From JARRKC01 sp963723965 (GTDB lineage Bacteria; Acidobacteriota; UBA6911; RPQK01; JAPXNP01), in contig CAVRSV010000014.1 of assembly GCA_963723965.1 (NCBI GenBank), forward strand, positions 186,001-250,000: DNA of 64,000 nt, given 5' to 3'. Position 1 is the stretch's first letter. The number at the start of each line of letters is the position of its first letter. Under the pieces are notes generated by a model. That model was not told the origin of the DNA. It searched no databases and saw only the letters and a program-made list of their open reading frames with translations. Position numbers and translations under genes: made by a program. Below, in pieces: positions 51,182-60,650 of the stretch.

Positions 51182-53152
51182 CTATCGGACCTCGAGCCGG
51201 AACACGCTCACGCTCAGGGGCGGGACGACCAGCGGCGTGACGCCGTCCATGAACGACAGTTGGCTGACGTCGACCCCTCTCGGTTCACCGGGCCGGTTAC
51301 CCGCGTAACGGTCCGGGCCCGTGATGACCCAGCGTTGTCCCTTACCCGTCGGCGTGGCGCCCTGGACATCGATGGGGAACTGCTGCGTCTCGCCGGTGGC
51401 ATTGACGATTCCCACGGTCAGCGCCTGGCCGTCCGACGTCCATGCGGCCGAGATATCGACGCCGTCCGGAACGCCGCTGACGGCGACCGGGATGCTCCCA
51501 AAGTGGTGTCGGTACAGCGCCAGAACCAGGCCGGTAGGCTCCATTTCAGCCCGCGTCTTGGTCGTCTTGATGGCCCCGATGACGTTGACCGTCTGAGCAT
51601 AGTTGGCCATGTAATAGATGTCGCTGTTGCGGTACATCTCGTGCAGTCCGGCCGCGATGCCCAGCGCGTCCTGCAGGGAGTAGCGGACACCCAGCTCACC
51701 GTATTCGTTGGGTCCGTACCAGTAGTTCCACTCATCGAGGGCCACCCGGATGTTCTTGTTCGCCAGCGACGGGAGTTCCTGGCGATATTTCCGGTGGGTG
51801 GCTGCAACCCGGCGGATTGCCGCCGTCACCTGGTTCACATGGGTCTGCAGGTCGTCCCGGTCCTGCCAGTAAAGATGCTCGCTGATGAGATCCATGTGGT
51901 CGGCGCAGGATTCCAGCATGCGGCGACTCCAGTCGCCGGCCGCACCGACGCCGATGGGCGTGAATGAAGAATCCACCTTGCGCATGGCCTCGACGACCTG
52001 GTTGTGCTTCTCGAGGTATTTCTCCAGCGGCATGTGGCCGAGCTGCCAGTCACCGTACATTTCATTGCCGATGGCCCAGAACTTGGCGCCATAGGGAGCG
52101 GGATGCCCGTTCCTGGCCCGCAGGCGGCCCATGGGGGTGTCGGCCGAGCCGTTCACGTACTCGATTTCCTCCGAGGCCGCGGCGGCGTCCCCCAGCCCGG
52201 TATTCACCGCGATGTAGGGCTCGGTGTCCACCAGTCGGCAAAAGTCCATGAATTCGTGGATGCCCACGTCATTGGACTCGATGCCCTTCCAGGCGGGATT
52301 CTTGCGCGGAGGCCGGCGGTCCGGGTCACCGAGTCCGTCCTTCCAGTCGTAACCGCTGACGAAGTTACCTCCGGGCCAGCGATAGACCGGAGAATCCAGC
52401 TCCCTGATCCGGGCCAGGGTGTCCTTCCGCCAGCCCAGGATGTTGTCCGCCGGCATCAGCGAGGCCGTCCCGACGAGGAAACTGCCGGAGCCCTTGCTGA
52501 TGATCTCCAGATGTCCGTTGTCAGTGGTGAATTCCGCCCGAAACTTCAAAGGATAGCTGCGAAAATCCCGCGACAGGTCGGTAATCGGGATGATCTGGCG
52601 ATCGCTCGCTCCGGCCCCCCAAACGAGACTCACTTCGATTGGGGCCGCGTCGGCATCGCCCGCCAGAACGATGCGCCCGACATAATTCCGGTCCTTCTCG
52701 AGGCCGAGCCGCCCCTGGGAGATCCCGGTCCGGGTGCCGTCACCGGGTGCCGTGATCCGGGGTGTCTGATCCCCGACAAAGGAGTCCTCGGTCACCATGG
52801 AGACAGCGTTCTTGGAGCCGATGATCATCCAGGGCGAGCGGACCAGCAATTCATAGGGGTGCCCCTCGCCGTCAAAGGGGCGCATGCCGGGGGTGAACAG
52901 GTCCCACGCCGGGGCTTCTCCCGTGACCGGGTAATAAAACTTCCGATCTTCCAGCATTTCGGACCAGAGCCCGCCGTAGATGCACCTCCCCAGATGCTCG
53001 ATGAACTGTCCGTAGACGTAGGGTGAGATGGGCTCTCCCTTCTTCGTGGCGTCGATCTGCACTCCCTGCTGCGCCCGGGCCGCCGGGCCGACACAGGGGA
53101 TTCCGATCAGGAGGAGAACGGTGAAAAGGATCAAGAGGCTCGACTTCTTCAT
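51182..53152 (-). CDS. GH51 alpha-L-arabinofuranosidase, secreted
   Basis: The 656-residue exported enzyme releases arabinose from arabinan or arabinoxylan. After a leader (ending ARAQQ), the protein has GH51's beta-sandwich and TIM barrel. The acid/base Glu stands in AIGNEMYGDW and the nucleophile Glu in VALDEWNYWY. The start at 53152 is supported by AAGGAG ten bases upstream. It follows an MFS transporter gene after 58 bases on the same strand, so they may form an operon for arabinose-containing sugars. Confidence 0.92.
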   Translation of the reverse strand: MKKSSLLILFTVLLLIGIPCVGPAARAQQGVQIDATKKGEPISPYVYGQFIEHLGRCIYGGLWSEMLEDRKFYYPVTGEAPAWDLFTPGMRPFDGEGHPYELLVRSPWMIIGSKNAVSMVTEDSFVGDQTPRITAPGDGTRTGISQGRLGLEKDRNYVGRIVLAGDADAAPIEVSLVWGAGASDRQIIPITDLSRDFRSYPLKFRAEFTTDNGHLEIISKGSGSFLVGTASLMPADNILGWRKDTLARIRELDSPVYRWPGGNFVSGYDWKDGLGDPDRRPPRKNPAWKGIESNDVGIHEFMDFCRLVDTEPYIAVNTGLGDAAAASEEIEYVNGSADTPMGRLRARNGHPAPYGAKFWAIGNEMYGDWQLGHMPLEKYLEKHNQVVEAMRKVDSSFTPIGVGAAGDWSRRMLESCADHMDLISEHLYWQDRDDLQTHVNQVTAAIRRVAATHRKYRQELPSLANKNIRVALDEWNYWYGPNEYGELGVRYSLQDALGIAAGLHEMYRNSDIYYMANYAQTVNVIGAIKTTKTRAEMEPTGLVLALYRHHFGSIPVAVSGVPDGVDISAAWTSDGQALTVGIVNATGETQQFPIDVQGATPTGKGQRWVITGPDRYAGNRPGEPRGVDVSQLSFMDGVTPLVVPPLSVSVFRLEVR

Positions 53153-53210
53153 GCTTGCAGGCTCCTTCGGCAGGCGATTGTAACCGCTTGGCGGCAGGGA
53201 GTACAGAGGG

Positions 53211-54581
53211 TCAGAGAACCACCTTGTCGGGCTCGTTGCCGGCTGCCTCCATGGCGCGCCGCACATTGACCGTGCCCAGCAGGACGAGCCCGATCACGAA
53301 AAAGGCGATCAGGCTGAGAATCGCGCTCCGCTGTGACCCCGTGATCTGAACGGCCCCGGCAAAAACCAGCGGACCGATCCACGAGGTGCCACGGTCACTG
53401 ATCTCGTAGAAGGCAAAGTATTCGGCCTCGTGGCGAGCGGGGATCATTTGGGCAAAGAGCGACCGGCTGAGAGCCTGGGACCCGCCGAGTACGAGTGCGA
53501 TCAGAAAGCCAAGGACGAACAGTTGGCGCTCGTCCCGCAGCAGGAAGAAGGCGTAGATGACGGCGCCGGACCAGATTCCCAGACTGAGCATGATGGAACG
53601 GCGGGCGCCGATCCAGCCGGCGAGGCGACCGAAGAGCAGGGCGCCCACGAAGGCGACGGCCTGGATCATCAGAACCAGCAGGAGGAGATGACTCGGAGCC
53701 ACGCCCAGTTCCTCGGCAGCAAAGGAGGTCGCGACGACGATGACGGTCTGGATGCCGTCGTTGTAGATCAGGTAGGCGATCAGGTACCGCAGAGTGCCGG
53801 TGTAACGCGTCCGTAGCTCGCGCAGGGTCGTCAGGATCTGCCGGAGGCTCTGCCGGATCAACCCTTCGCCCTCGGGGCGTCGGCGGGTTGGACGACGAAC
53901 CCGCAGTCGCCGCTGGGGAAACAGCCAGGTGAAGGCGAGCCACCAGATTCCAGCACTTGCCAGGGAAATACGAACGGCCAGGGCCTTATCCGACATGAGC
54001 GCGATGAGCGCGAAATTCAGCAGCAACAGGAGCCCGCCGCCCAGGTAGCCGACGGCGAAGCCCTTGGAGCTGACGGCGTCGCGTCGTTCCGGAGAGGCGA
54101 TCTCGGGAAGGAAAGCATTGTAGAAGACGACGGAAGCACCGAAACAGAGGTTCGCCACGATCAGCAGCAGTCCCGCAATCACCACGGCGCCGCTGGTGCC
54201 GACCAGCCACAGGTCGGCGCGGACGAAGAAGAGCAGGCAGGTGCTGATGGCGCCCGCGTAGGCAAAGCTCAGCAGCATCCTTTTCTTCAGCTGCGTGAAG
54301 TCCGCCAGGTTCCCCAGCACGGGCAGGAAGAAGACCTGGAGCAGGACCGAGACGGAGACCGCGGCCGGAAAGACCGCGGCGGGCTGGATCCTCCAGCCGC
54401 CCAGGGTGAGCGGGCTTGGACTCGATCCGGCGAGGCTGAGAATGTAGGGGCCGAGCAGGGCCGTCACGACCGTGGTCACAAAGGCCGAATTGGCCCAGTC
54501 GTACATCACCCAGCCGAAGATTTCACGGGAATCATTGATCGTCGGTTCCGCCGGGGTTTCGGACCGTTCGTGTTCCTCCAT
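53211..54581 (-). CDS. MFS transporter, UMF1/Atg22-like
   Basis: The 456-residue membrane protein has 12 predicted helices. The opening IFGWVMYDWANSAFVTTVVTALLGPYI is the signature of the UMF1/Atg22-like branch of the major facilitator superfamily. The substrate is unknown; its neighbour GH51 suggests a sugar, while other UMF1 members handle amino acids. I chose the ATG at 54581 (MEEHERS), which has AAGGAG just upstream, though spacing is short. Longer starts at 54620 or 54704 are possible. Confidence 0.8.
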   Translation of the reverse strand: MEEHERSETPAEPTINDSREIFGWVMYDWANSAFVTTVVTALLGPYILSLAGSSPSPLTLGGWRIQPAAVFPAAVSVSVLLQVFFLPVLGNLADFTQLKKRMLLSFAYAGAISTCLLFFVRADLWLVGTSGAVVIAGLLLIVANLCFGASVVFYNAFLPEIASPERRDAVSSKGFAVGYLGGGLLLLLNFALIALMSDKALAVRISLASAGIWWLAFTWLFPQRRLRVRRPTRRRPEGEGLIRQSLRQILTTLRELRTRYTGTLRYLIAYLIYNDGIQTVIVVATSFAAEELGVAPSHLLLLVLMIQAVAFVGALLFGRLAGWIGARRSIMLSLGIWSGAVIYAFFLLRDERQLFVLGFLIALVLGGSQALSRSLFAQMIPARHEAEYFAFYEISDRGTSWIGPLVFAGAVQITGSQRSAILSLIAFFVIGLVLLGTVNVRRAMEAAGNEPDKVVL

Positions 54582-54732
54582 GGCCTCCTTCTTCGCCTCG
54601 GGGATTCCGGGCGAGAGCATCGGGTGCAATCCGCCAATTATCAACACGCACGGCCGTTCGGGCAAACCGGACCATTCCACCGGCTCTGCCCGGCCCGGGC
54701 GCACAGTGGATGGGGCAACTCGCCTCCTGGTA

Positions 54733-56004
54733 TCAACTTCGAAGGGTCCCGTCGCCGAAGACCACGAACTTCTTCGTCGTCAGTTCCTGGACTCCCATGG
54801 GGCCGAAGGCATGGAGCTTGTCCGTGCTGATGCCGATTTCCGCGCCCAGTCCGTAGACTCCCCCGTCGGCCAGCCGAGTGCTTGCATTCACCATCACGCT
54901 CGAGGAGTCGACGGCCTGAACGAAGCGGCGTGCCGCCTCGTAGGAGCCGGTCACGATCGCGTCGGTGTGATTCGATCCGAACTGCTCGATGTGGGCGATC
55001 GCTTCCTCCATTCCGGCCACCACCCGGATGTTGCAGGTCAGCCCCAGATACTCCGTCCGGTAGTGCTCTTCGGAAGCCGGCAGGGCCTCGGGCATGAAGC
55101 GTCGCGTCTCTTCGCAGCCGTGCAGCGTGACGCCCTGACGCGCGAACTCCTCTCCCATCCGGGGCAGGAACTCCGGCGCCACGGCCCGATCGACGAGCAG
55201 GGTCTCCATGGCATTACAGGTGGCCGGACGCTGGACCTTGGCGTTGACGGCGATCCGCGCGGCCATATCGAGATCGGCAGCGGAGTGGACATAGACGTGG
55301 CAGATCCCTTCGTAGTGTTTGATCACCGGTATGCTCGACTCCTCGACGACCCGCCGGATCAAACTCTTGCCTCCCCGGGGGATGATGAGATCGACGAGGC
55401 CATTCTGCTTCAGAAGGGCCCCGACGGCCGCCCGATCCGGGGTGTCGATCATCTGCAGGACGTCCGGATCGAATCCCGCGGATTCGAGGGCCTCCCGCAG
55501 CAGCGTCGCCAGGACGATGTTCGAATGAAGGGCCTCCGAGCCGCCGCGCAGAATGGTCGCATTGCCGGCCTTGAAGCAGAGACCGGCCGCGTCGGCCGTC
55601 ACGTTGGGGCGGGACTCGTAGATGATCCCAATGACGCCGAGGGGAATTCGCACCTGCCCGACCTCCAGGCCGCCCGGCCGCCGCCATTGCGCCACCACTT
55701 CACCGACCGGATCCCGCAAAGCGGAAATCTCTTCCAGCCCCTGAGCCATCTGTTCGATGCGCGGTTCGGTCAGCGCAAGCCTGTCCAGCAGAGCCTCCGC
55801 CAGGCCCTGACGACGCCCCCTTGTGAGATCTTCGGCGTTTGCTTCGGCGATTCGCTGGGCACCCTGACGGAGGGCTCCAGCCATCCCCTGCAGGGCGGCC
55901 TCTTTCCGTTCAGGGTTCGCGCGGGCCAGTTCCCGGCTTGCTCTCTGGGCTCTGCGGCACATTCCTGTGACCTGTTCCACGAGGGATTGCTCACTGGCCA
56001 TCAT
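54733..56004 (-). CDS. proA: Glutamate-5-semialdehyde dehydrogenase (gamma-glutamyl phosphate reductase)
   Basis: This enzyme reduces gamma-glutamyl phosphate with NADPH in proline synthesis. The 423-residue product matches the usual ~415-420. Conserved blocks include PLGVIGIIYESRPNVTAD, LKAGNA-type FKAGNATILRGGSEA, the catalytic Cys in QRPATCNAMETLL, and the C-terminal GLGAEIGISTDKLHAFGPMG. The ATG at 56004 or 56001 follows GAAGGA. Its 5' end overlaps the end of proB by about 14 bases, so the two are coupled. Confidence 0.95.
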   Translation of the reverse strand: MMASEQSLVEQVTGMCRRAQRASRELARANPERKEAALQGMAGALRQGAQRIAEANAEDLTRGRRQGLAEALLDRLALTEPRIEQMAQGLEEISALRDPVGEVVAQWRRPGGLEVGQVRIPLGVIGIIYESRPNVTADAAGLCFKAGNATILRGGSEALHSNIVLATLLREALESAGFDPDVLQMIDTPDRAAVGALLKQNGLVDLIIPRGGKSLIRRVVEESSIPVIKHYEGICHVYVHSAADLDMAARIAVNAKVQRPATCNAMETLLVDRAVAPEFLPRMGEEFARQGVTLHGCEETRRFMPEALPASEEHYRTEYLGLTCNIRVVAGMEEAIAHIEQFGSNHTDAIVTGSYEAARRFVQAVDSSSVMVNASTRLADGGVYGLGAEIGISTDKLHAFGPMGVQELTTKKFVVFGDGTLRS

Positions 56005-57154
56005 CGGTTCCTTCGTCTCCTGCCACGACCATATCGTCGCGATGAACGACTTCAAAGCTCGGTCGGTTTCCCAAGACCTCCATCACTTCGGCCGTCTTGC
56101 GCCCGCGCACCTGCTCGAGCTCCGCCGACGAATAGCGGCAAAGTCCGATGGCGACCTCCCGATGAGAGTCGTTGAGCACCTGCACCAGGTCGCCCGCCTG
56201 AAAATCACCAACCACCCGGCTCACTCCTGAGGGGAGGAGGCTCTTACCGCCCGTTCTCAGTGCGTTTTCCGCTCCCGCATCCACGTAGACGCGGCCTTCA
56301 CCGATCCGTTTCCCCAGCGCGAGCCAGCGCTTGCGGGCTGAGATTCGACGCCGCTGCGGAATGCACCAGGTGCCCAGTTCCTCTCCCTCCAGTGCACGCA
56401 GGAGGACCCGGTCGGTCCGCCCCGGGCCAACCAGGGTCAGGATTCCCGCCCGTGTCGCCATTCGGGCGGCCTCGAGTTTGCTCTTCATGCCTCCCAGGCC
56501 GAAGGCTCCTGCGCTTCCCGGGCCGATATCGACTCGGGACTGCTGGGAGGGGGTCAGGTAGGGAAGTCGTACGGCGCCCGGCTCGGACGGAGGGCGATCG
56601 AAGATCCCTTGAACGTCGGTCAGGATGACCAGCAGGTCGGCGCCGGTCTTGCCCGCCACGAGCGCCGAGAGCCGGTCATTGTCGCCGAACTTCAGTTCCT
56701 CTACCGCCGTCGTGTCGTTCTCGTTGACGATGGGGAGGATGCGCCAGTTCAAGAGCGTCTCGAAGGTGTGCCGCGCGTTCAGGTAGCGGGTCCGATGATC
56801 CAGGCTGTCGCGGGTCAACAGGACCTGGGCCACCTGGACACCGCAACTCTCGAAGATCTGCTTGTAGTGGTGCATCAGACGCGACTGCCCGATGGCCGCC
56901 AGCGCCTGGCGACGGCTGGTTTCCGTAGGTGGGACATCGAACCCCAACACATGGCAGCCCGCACCGACTGCGCCGGACGAGACGAGAATCATGTCTTTGC
57001 GGTCACGCATGATCTCGGCGATCTGCTCGGCCAGCGAGGCCATGAAGTCGCGATTCAGGCCCTCCTCGTCTCCGCGCAGCAGGTTGGTCCCCACCTTGAC
57101 CACGATGCGGCGGGCGCTCTTCAAATACTGATGAACGATCTCCCTGTTTTCCAC
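55991..57154 (-). CDS. proB: Glutamate 5-kinase with PUA domain
   Basis: The first enzyme of proline synthesis phosphorylates glutamate with ATP. The 387-residue product has the amino-acid-kinase domain (RRIVVKVGTNLL, LVSSGAVGAG, NENDTTAVEELKFGDND, GGMKSKLEAAR) and a C-terminal PUA domain. A GTG at 57154 is chosen because it starts just ahead of the family N-terminal helix; no ATG is near. TATACT (57218-57223, minus strand) is a likely -10. It precedes and overlaps proA. Confidence 0.93.
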   Translation of the reverse strand: MENREIVHQYLKSARRIVVKVGTNLLRGDEEGLNRDFMASLAEQIAEIMRDRKDMILVSSGAVGAGCHVLGFDVPPTETSRRQALAAIGQSRLMHHYKQIFESCGVQVAQVLLTRDSLDHRTRYLNARHTFETLLNWRILPIVNENDTTAVEELKFGDNDRLSALVAGKTGADLLVILTDVQGIFDRPPSEPGAVRLPYLTPSQQSRVDIGPGSAGAFGLGGMKSKLEAARMATRAGILTLVGPGRTDRVLLRALEGEELGTWCIPQRRRISARKRWLALGKRIGEGRVYVDAGAENALRTGGKSLLPSGVSRVVGDFQAGDLVQVLNDSHREVAIGLCRYSSAELEQVRGRKTAEVMEVLGNRPSFEVVHRDDMVVAGDEGTDDGQ

Positions 57155-57217
57155 GATCCGGCGATTCCCTCTTCTCCCGATGACGCGCACAGCTGAGCTG
57201 GATTTGGGAGATGATGC

Positions 57218-57223
57218 AGTATA
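57218..57223 (-). promoter_or_regulatory. -10 box TATACT of proB
   Basis: The minus strand has TATACT preceded by TTGAGATTTCGC. The TTGAGATTT string is the same as ahead of the kinase gene's TAGAAT. Predicted +1 is about 57211, giving a 56-base leader. Confidence 0.35.
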
Positions 57224-57231
57224 GCGAAATC

Positions 57232-58083
57232 TCAATTCGATTTCGGCTTGGGCGGCGGCGGCAGTGCCTTCAGTCGCCGCTGGATACGAGAGAATCCCCC
57301 GACCGGGCGTGTGGCGTGAATCGTCCCCATCAAGTGGACCTCTTCCTCGACGCGAGCGACCCGCTCGACGGGGGCCGGATGATCGCTGAAGAATCTCTCC
57401 AGGCGGCTGGGGTCGTTTCCTGACTCCTCCCGGAGTTTCTCGAAGAAGTGAGCCATCTCCATGGGATCGTATCCTGCCCCGGCCATGATCTGGGCGCCCA
57501 CGATGTCGGCTTGCTGCTCGGCCTCCCGGCTGAATTTGAGAAACACCGTGTTCATGCCGAAGCCGCCGATGGCGGTGACCATCTGACTCGTGTTCCCCCG
57601 GCCGAAGAGGCTTCCGAGCAGGCTGAGCCCTGCCTGGGCGAGGTAGGCCTTCGATGCTTGATTGGTTCCGTGCCGGAGGGCCACGTGCGCCATCTCGTGC
57701 GCCATGACACCGGCGAGTTGAGCTTCGTCGTCTGCCGCTTCGATCAGGCCGCGGTTGAGGAACATGAACCCTCCCGGCAGAGCGAACGCATTGATTTCGG
57801 AAGTATTGACCACCCGGAACTGGTAGGGGAATTCCGGTCCCGGCGCCGCCTCGGCGAGTCGTCTCCCGACCTTGGTCACGTAGCCGTCCACCGAACGGAT
57901 GTGGAGGATCGGTAGCTGCTTCTCCGCCTCGGCGGCCGATTGACGTCCAATCTCGACATCCTGTTCGGGTGTGAACAGGTTGAAGCCCGGCTCGACTTTC
58001 GTCTGGGCCTGCAACGTGGACCCGGCGCAAACGACCAGGGACAAGATGATCCAAACGACGACAGGACGTGCTTTCCACGCCAT
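57232..58083 (-). CDS. M48-family membrane-associated metallopeptidase
   Basis: This is an exported or membrane-anchored zinc protease of the HtpX/Ste24/BepA group. The leader runs from the ATG at 58083 (MAWKARPVVVWIILSL) to about residue 26. The catalytic motif HEMAH lies in GVMAHEMAHVALRH. The downstream Glu ligand is in FSREAEQQADIVGAQ. A role in outer-membrane protein quality control, as for BepA, is inferred from the family. Upstream in-frame ATG/other starts to 58152 exist and no Shine-Dalgarno decides between them. It precedes proB on the same strand. Confidence 0.87.
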   Translation of the reverse strand: MAWKARPVVVWIILSLVVCAGSTLQAQTKVEPGFNLFTPEQDVEIGRQSAAEAEKQLPILHIRSVDGYVTKVGRRLAEAAPGPEFPYQFRVVNTSEINAFALPGGFMFLNRGLIEAADDEAQLAGVMAHEMAHVALRHGTNQASKAYLAQAGLSLLGSLFGRGNTSQMVTAIGGFGMNTVFLKFSREAEQQADIVGAQIMAGAGYDPMEMAHFFEKLREESGNDPSRLERFFSDHPAPVERVARVEEEVHLMGTIHATRPVGGFSRIQRRLKALPPPPKPKSN

Positions 58084-58191
58084 GGGTGCCGGGCTGGCGA
58101 GAATCGATCCTGCCGGTTCCATCACATCACATTTCCCATACAGAGCACGCACTTGCTTGCGCCGGGCCGGGCAGACGGCCCCCCGGCGGGG

Positions 58192-59196
58192 CTACTGTCC
58201 GTTCAGGTGAGGTTGCTTGCCGTTGAAGCGCATCCTCACCGACCGCACACTTCGCCCGACTCGCTCCGAGAAGCGGAAGACATGCCCCACCTTGAGCCCT
58301 CCGATCAGAGGCGTGTTGGCCACCGCCTGGAGGCCGACAGCCGCCACGCAGCCGCAGTTCTGGCAGTCAGGCGTCCCACCCAGCTGGCAGGGCTGGACGC
58401 GACTCTGCAGGTCCGGGGAAAGGCAGTCCGTGACCTGGGAAAAGATGCAGTCCTGCGGTCCGTTGGGGGGATTCAGGTAGGCCTCCACCATGGCCGGGGT
58501 CATGCGGAGCTTGGGAAAACGCGGATGCAGACGCTCCAACTCGGTGATGGTGGCCTTCCTCATTTCGGGAGGCATGATGTCCTCACTCGTTTCCCCGATC
58601 TGGGGTGTATAGAGGCTGACCCGGATGGCCCGGGTTTCCGGCCGGTCACTCCAAAACTCCAGGAATCGTTCGAGGCGATCGGTCCCCAGCATCAGCCGGC
58701 GGGTGACGGTGCAATGGATCACCACTTCGTGTCCCTCGATGTGTTTGAGAATCCGATCGTAGGTGGCCGGTTTGCGCCGCGCGTCGTGCTCCTCACGGGG
58801 ACCGTCGACGGAAATGACCATGGTCAAATTCGGGATGTCGGCCCAGGCCGGCGGAATGGCCCGGACGGCACTGGTGATGATTTCCACGGACACTCCGCGT
58901 GCGCAGATCTGGGGCAGCAGGGTATCCAGTTCCCGGTATCGGACCAGCGGCTCGCCACCGACGATGAAAAGACCGAGGGGACGCCGGTGATCCACCAGCG
59001 ACAGTACGGCTCCGACGAGCCGGTCTCCCGCAAATTCGGACATGTCCTCGATGGACAATCCGTTGACATGGCCGGGCGAGTAGGCATAACAGCCCGGACA
59101 GGCCAGAGGACACCGATTCGTGATCTCGATTGCGAGCACGGGGCTGTCACCGAACAAAATCCGGCCCCACGCCCGGAAAAAATTAGCGTGTTGCAT
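58192..59196 (-). CDS. Radical SAM enzyme with C-terminal Cys cluster
   Basis: The 334-residue radical SAM protein has the CxxxCxxC motif, with Cys29, Cys33 and Cys36 in NRCPLACPGC, for its 4Fe-4S cluster. FIVGGEPLVR supplies the GGE motif and VISVDGPREEHDARR the strand-4/5 segment. Near the C terminus a Cys-rich stretch, PCQLGGTPDCQNCGC, recalls SPASM-like auxiliary cluster binding. The organisation resembles peptide- or lipid-modifying radical SAM enzymes. No precursor peptide or partner enzyme can be pointed to. It is alone on the minus strand. Confidence 0.85.
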   Translation of the reverse strand: MQHANFFRAWGRILFGDSPVLAIEITNRCPLACPGCYAYSPGHVNGLSIEDMSEFAGDRLVGAVLSLVDHRRPLGLFIVGGEPLVRYRELDTLLPQICARGVSVEIITSAVRAIPPAWADIPNLTMVISVDGPREEHDARRKPATYDRILKHIEGHEVVIHCTVTRRLMLGTDRLERFLEFWSDRPETRAIRVSLYTPQIGETSEDIMPPEMRKATITELERLHPRFPKLRMTPAMVEAYLNPPNGPQDCIFSQVTDCLSPDLQSRVQPCQLGGTPDCQNCGCVAAVGLQAVANTPLIGGLKVGHVFRFSERVGRSVRSVRMRFNGKQPHLNGQ

Positions 59197-59336
59197 AGGA
59201 GGGCTATCTCCAGAATTGATTCCAGTATGTGCCGGGGTCCCCGGGAGTTCAAGCGGTTCAGGCGAAGCGTCAAATGCTTCGAACGAAGGGCATGGTTCGT
59301 GCTTTCACCAGACTGTGATGAAGGAGTCGTGACACC

Positions 59337-59546
59337 ATGCCCTATCCCTCATTGGCCTTTCTGGGCCTGCTCGTTGCCTTCTATTTCCTCCTGGGAGGAG
59401 CCCTGCTCATCGATGCGCTGCGCAGAGCCGCGCGCGCACGCAGTCAAGGCGTGGCACAGGTGTCCCAGTCCGCCTCGACTGGGGCAACCGCTTCGCCGGT
59501 CTCGGCTGCGACGTCTCGTCGCTCTCTGCGTACCGATCTGGTTTGA
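59337..59546 (+). CDS. 69-residue single-pass membrane protein
   Basis: The small protein has a hydrophobic helix near the N terminus (about residues 6-26, LAFLGLLVAFYFLLGGALLI), then a basic RRAARARSQG stretch and a Ser/Ala/Thr-rich tail. AAGGAG lies ten bases ahead of the ATG, which supports reality. No family recognised. Confidence 0.5.
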   Translation: MPYPSLAFLGLLVAFYFLLGGALLIDALRRAARARSQGVAQVSQSASTGATASPVSAATSRRSLRTDLV

Positions 59547-59666
59547 TTCCGCAACGAGTCGACTCCCCGCGCAGACCGGCGAGTCCGAGCGACTCGCGCC
59601 CGTGGCTGCCTGACCTGCATTTTCGAATGCCGGGAAGCGAAGGAAGAGCAAGGCCCGCGGGGGGAG

Positions 59667-59705
59667 GGATGTGCCCCGGTCGACGGCACGACTCGAGGCA
59701 CATCC
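59667..59705. terminator. Hairpin between the small ORF and the SYLF gene
   Basis: GGATGTGCC (59667-59675) pairs perfectly with GGCACATCC (59697-59705) around a 21-base loop. It lies between convergent genes. No T-tract. A smaller GCGAGT/ACTCGC stem (59579-59597) lies closer to the small ORF stop. Confidence 0.4.
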
Positions 59706-59733
59706 GATCGTCAAGAGGACACGTCCTTTTCGA

Positions 59734-60424
59734 TCAGGCCGCGACCTTGTCCAGTTCCTCGAGGAATGGTCGCGTTTCACGATTGGGAGAGACCTCTCCC
59801 TTGAGCAGGATGTCTCGGCCCGTGTAGTGGCCGTTGTAGGCCTGATGGTCGGCATCGTTGTCGATCGACAGGACGGCACCATTGAGGGAGACCCCGGCGA
59901 AGACGCCCTTGCTGCGCGAGTAGGAATAGATCGCCGAGCTGAGGGTCACGTCCGTACTGGCATCGGCCGTTCGGCCGACCGGACCGGCAGCGATGGACGC
60001 ATCCGCGCCCAGTGTCAGCTTGCCGGACAGCAGCGGCTCAAGGCCCTCCCGGTTGGTGAACACCAGGACGAAGTCCGTGGCCGAAGCTCCGAACTGAAAA
60101 CCGAAGCTTCCACCCTCGAGCGAGACGTAGGCAGGAGCGCTCCAGCCGTGGGCCGTCCGCTGGGAGATCAGGCCCTTGCCGTAGCTTCCACCCACGAAGA
60201 AGGCGCCCTTGACCACGTGAGGAATCACGGCGATCGCGGTGGCCTTGTCCAGGAGAGCTTCCGGAATGCCGTGTTCGGGAGTGGCGAGCACTTCCGACAG
60301 CACAGCTGCCGCATCCTGTGAACGATCGCGCAAATCTGTCTCATTCTTATGGGAGAAGACTCCGGCAAACGTGCTCGTTGTCATCAGGCTGATGAAGGAA
60401 AACTATCGTTGAAAGGACTTTCAT
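59734..60424 (-). pseudogene. SYLF (YSC84) lipid-binding-domain protein with frameshifted signal peptide
   Basis: The intact part (59734-60384) encodes a complete SYLF domain of about 200 residues (LDKATAIAVIPHVVKGAFFVGGSYGKG and later VLSIDNDADHQAYNGHY). Its first ATG at 60384 has no Shine-Dalgarno. Forty bases upstream, an ATG at 60424 has AAGGAG nine bases ahead and encodes MKVLSTIV in another frame. Removing one T from the TTTT run (plus-strand AAAA, 60399-60402) joins the two as MKVLSTIV-SFISLMTTSTFA-GVFS, an ideal Sec signal. So either the gene carries a one-base insertion or the sequence has an error. SYLF proteins bind phosphoinositide-like lipids; bacterial members are periplasmic or outer-membrane proteins of unclear role. 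Confidence 0.75.
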
Positions 60425-60650
60425 GTCGTGTAACTCCTTAAGTGACTGTCTGATATCCGCCCTCGGGAAAAGGAATGGAAGTTGCAGTTCGAAAGGCGGC
60501 GGAAGCCAGACAGAAGTTCGTTTCTACCTGATATGAAATGAAGCAAATTGCGTTCCAGAGCACGGTGGGTCCAGCGCATCGGGGGGACCGGCTGCGCTGA
60601 GAGAGTATCCTTGTTGCGACGGGACGACGGCGTCAGAAGCGGGCATCGGG

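Noticed and set aside
57155..58078. Long N-terminal extension of the proB frame
   Set aside because: It overlaps the M48 protease gene in another frame and lacks domain character; ProB begins at the GTG at 57154.
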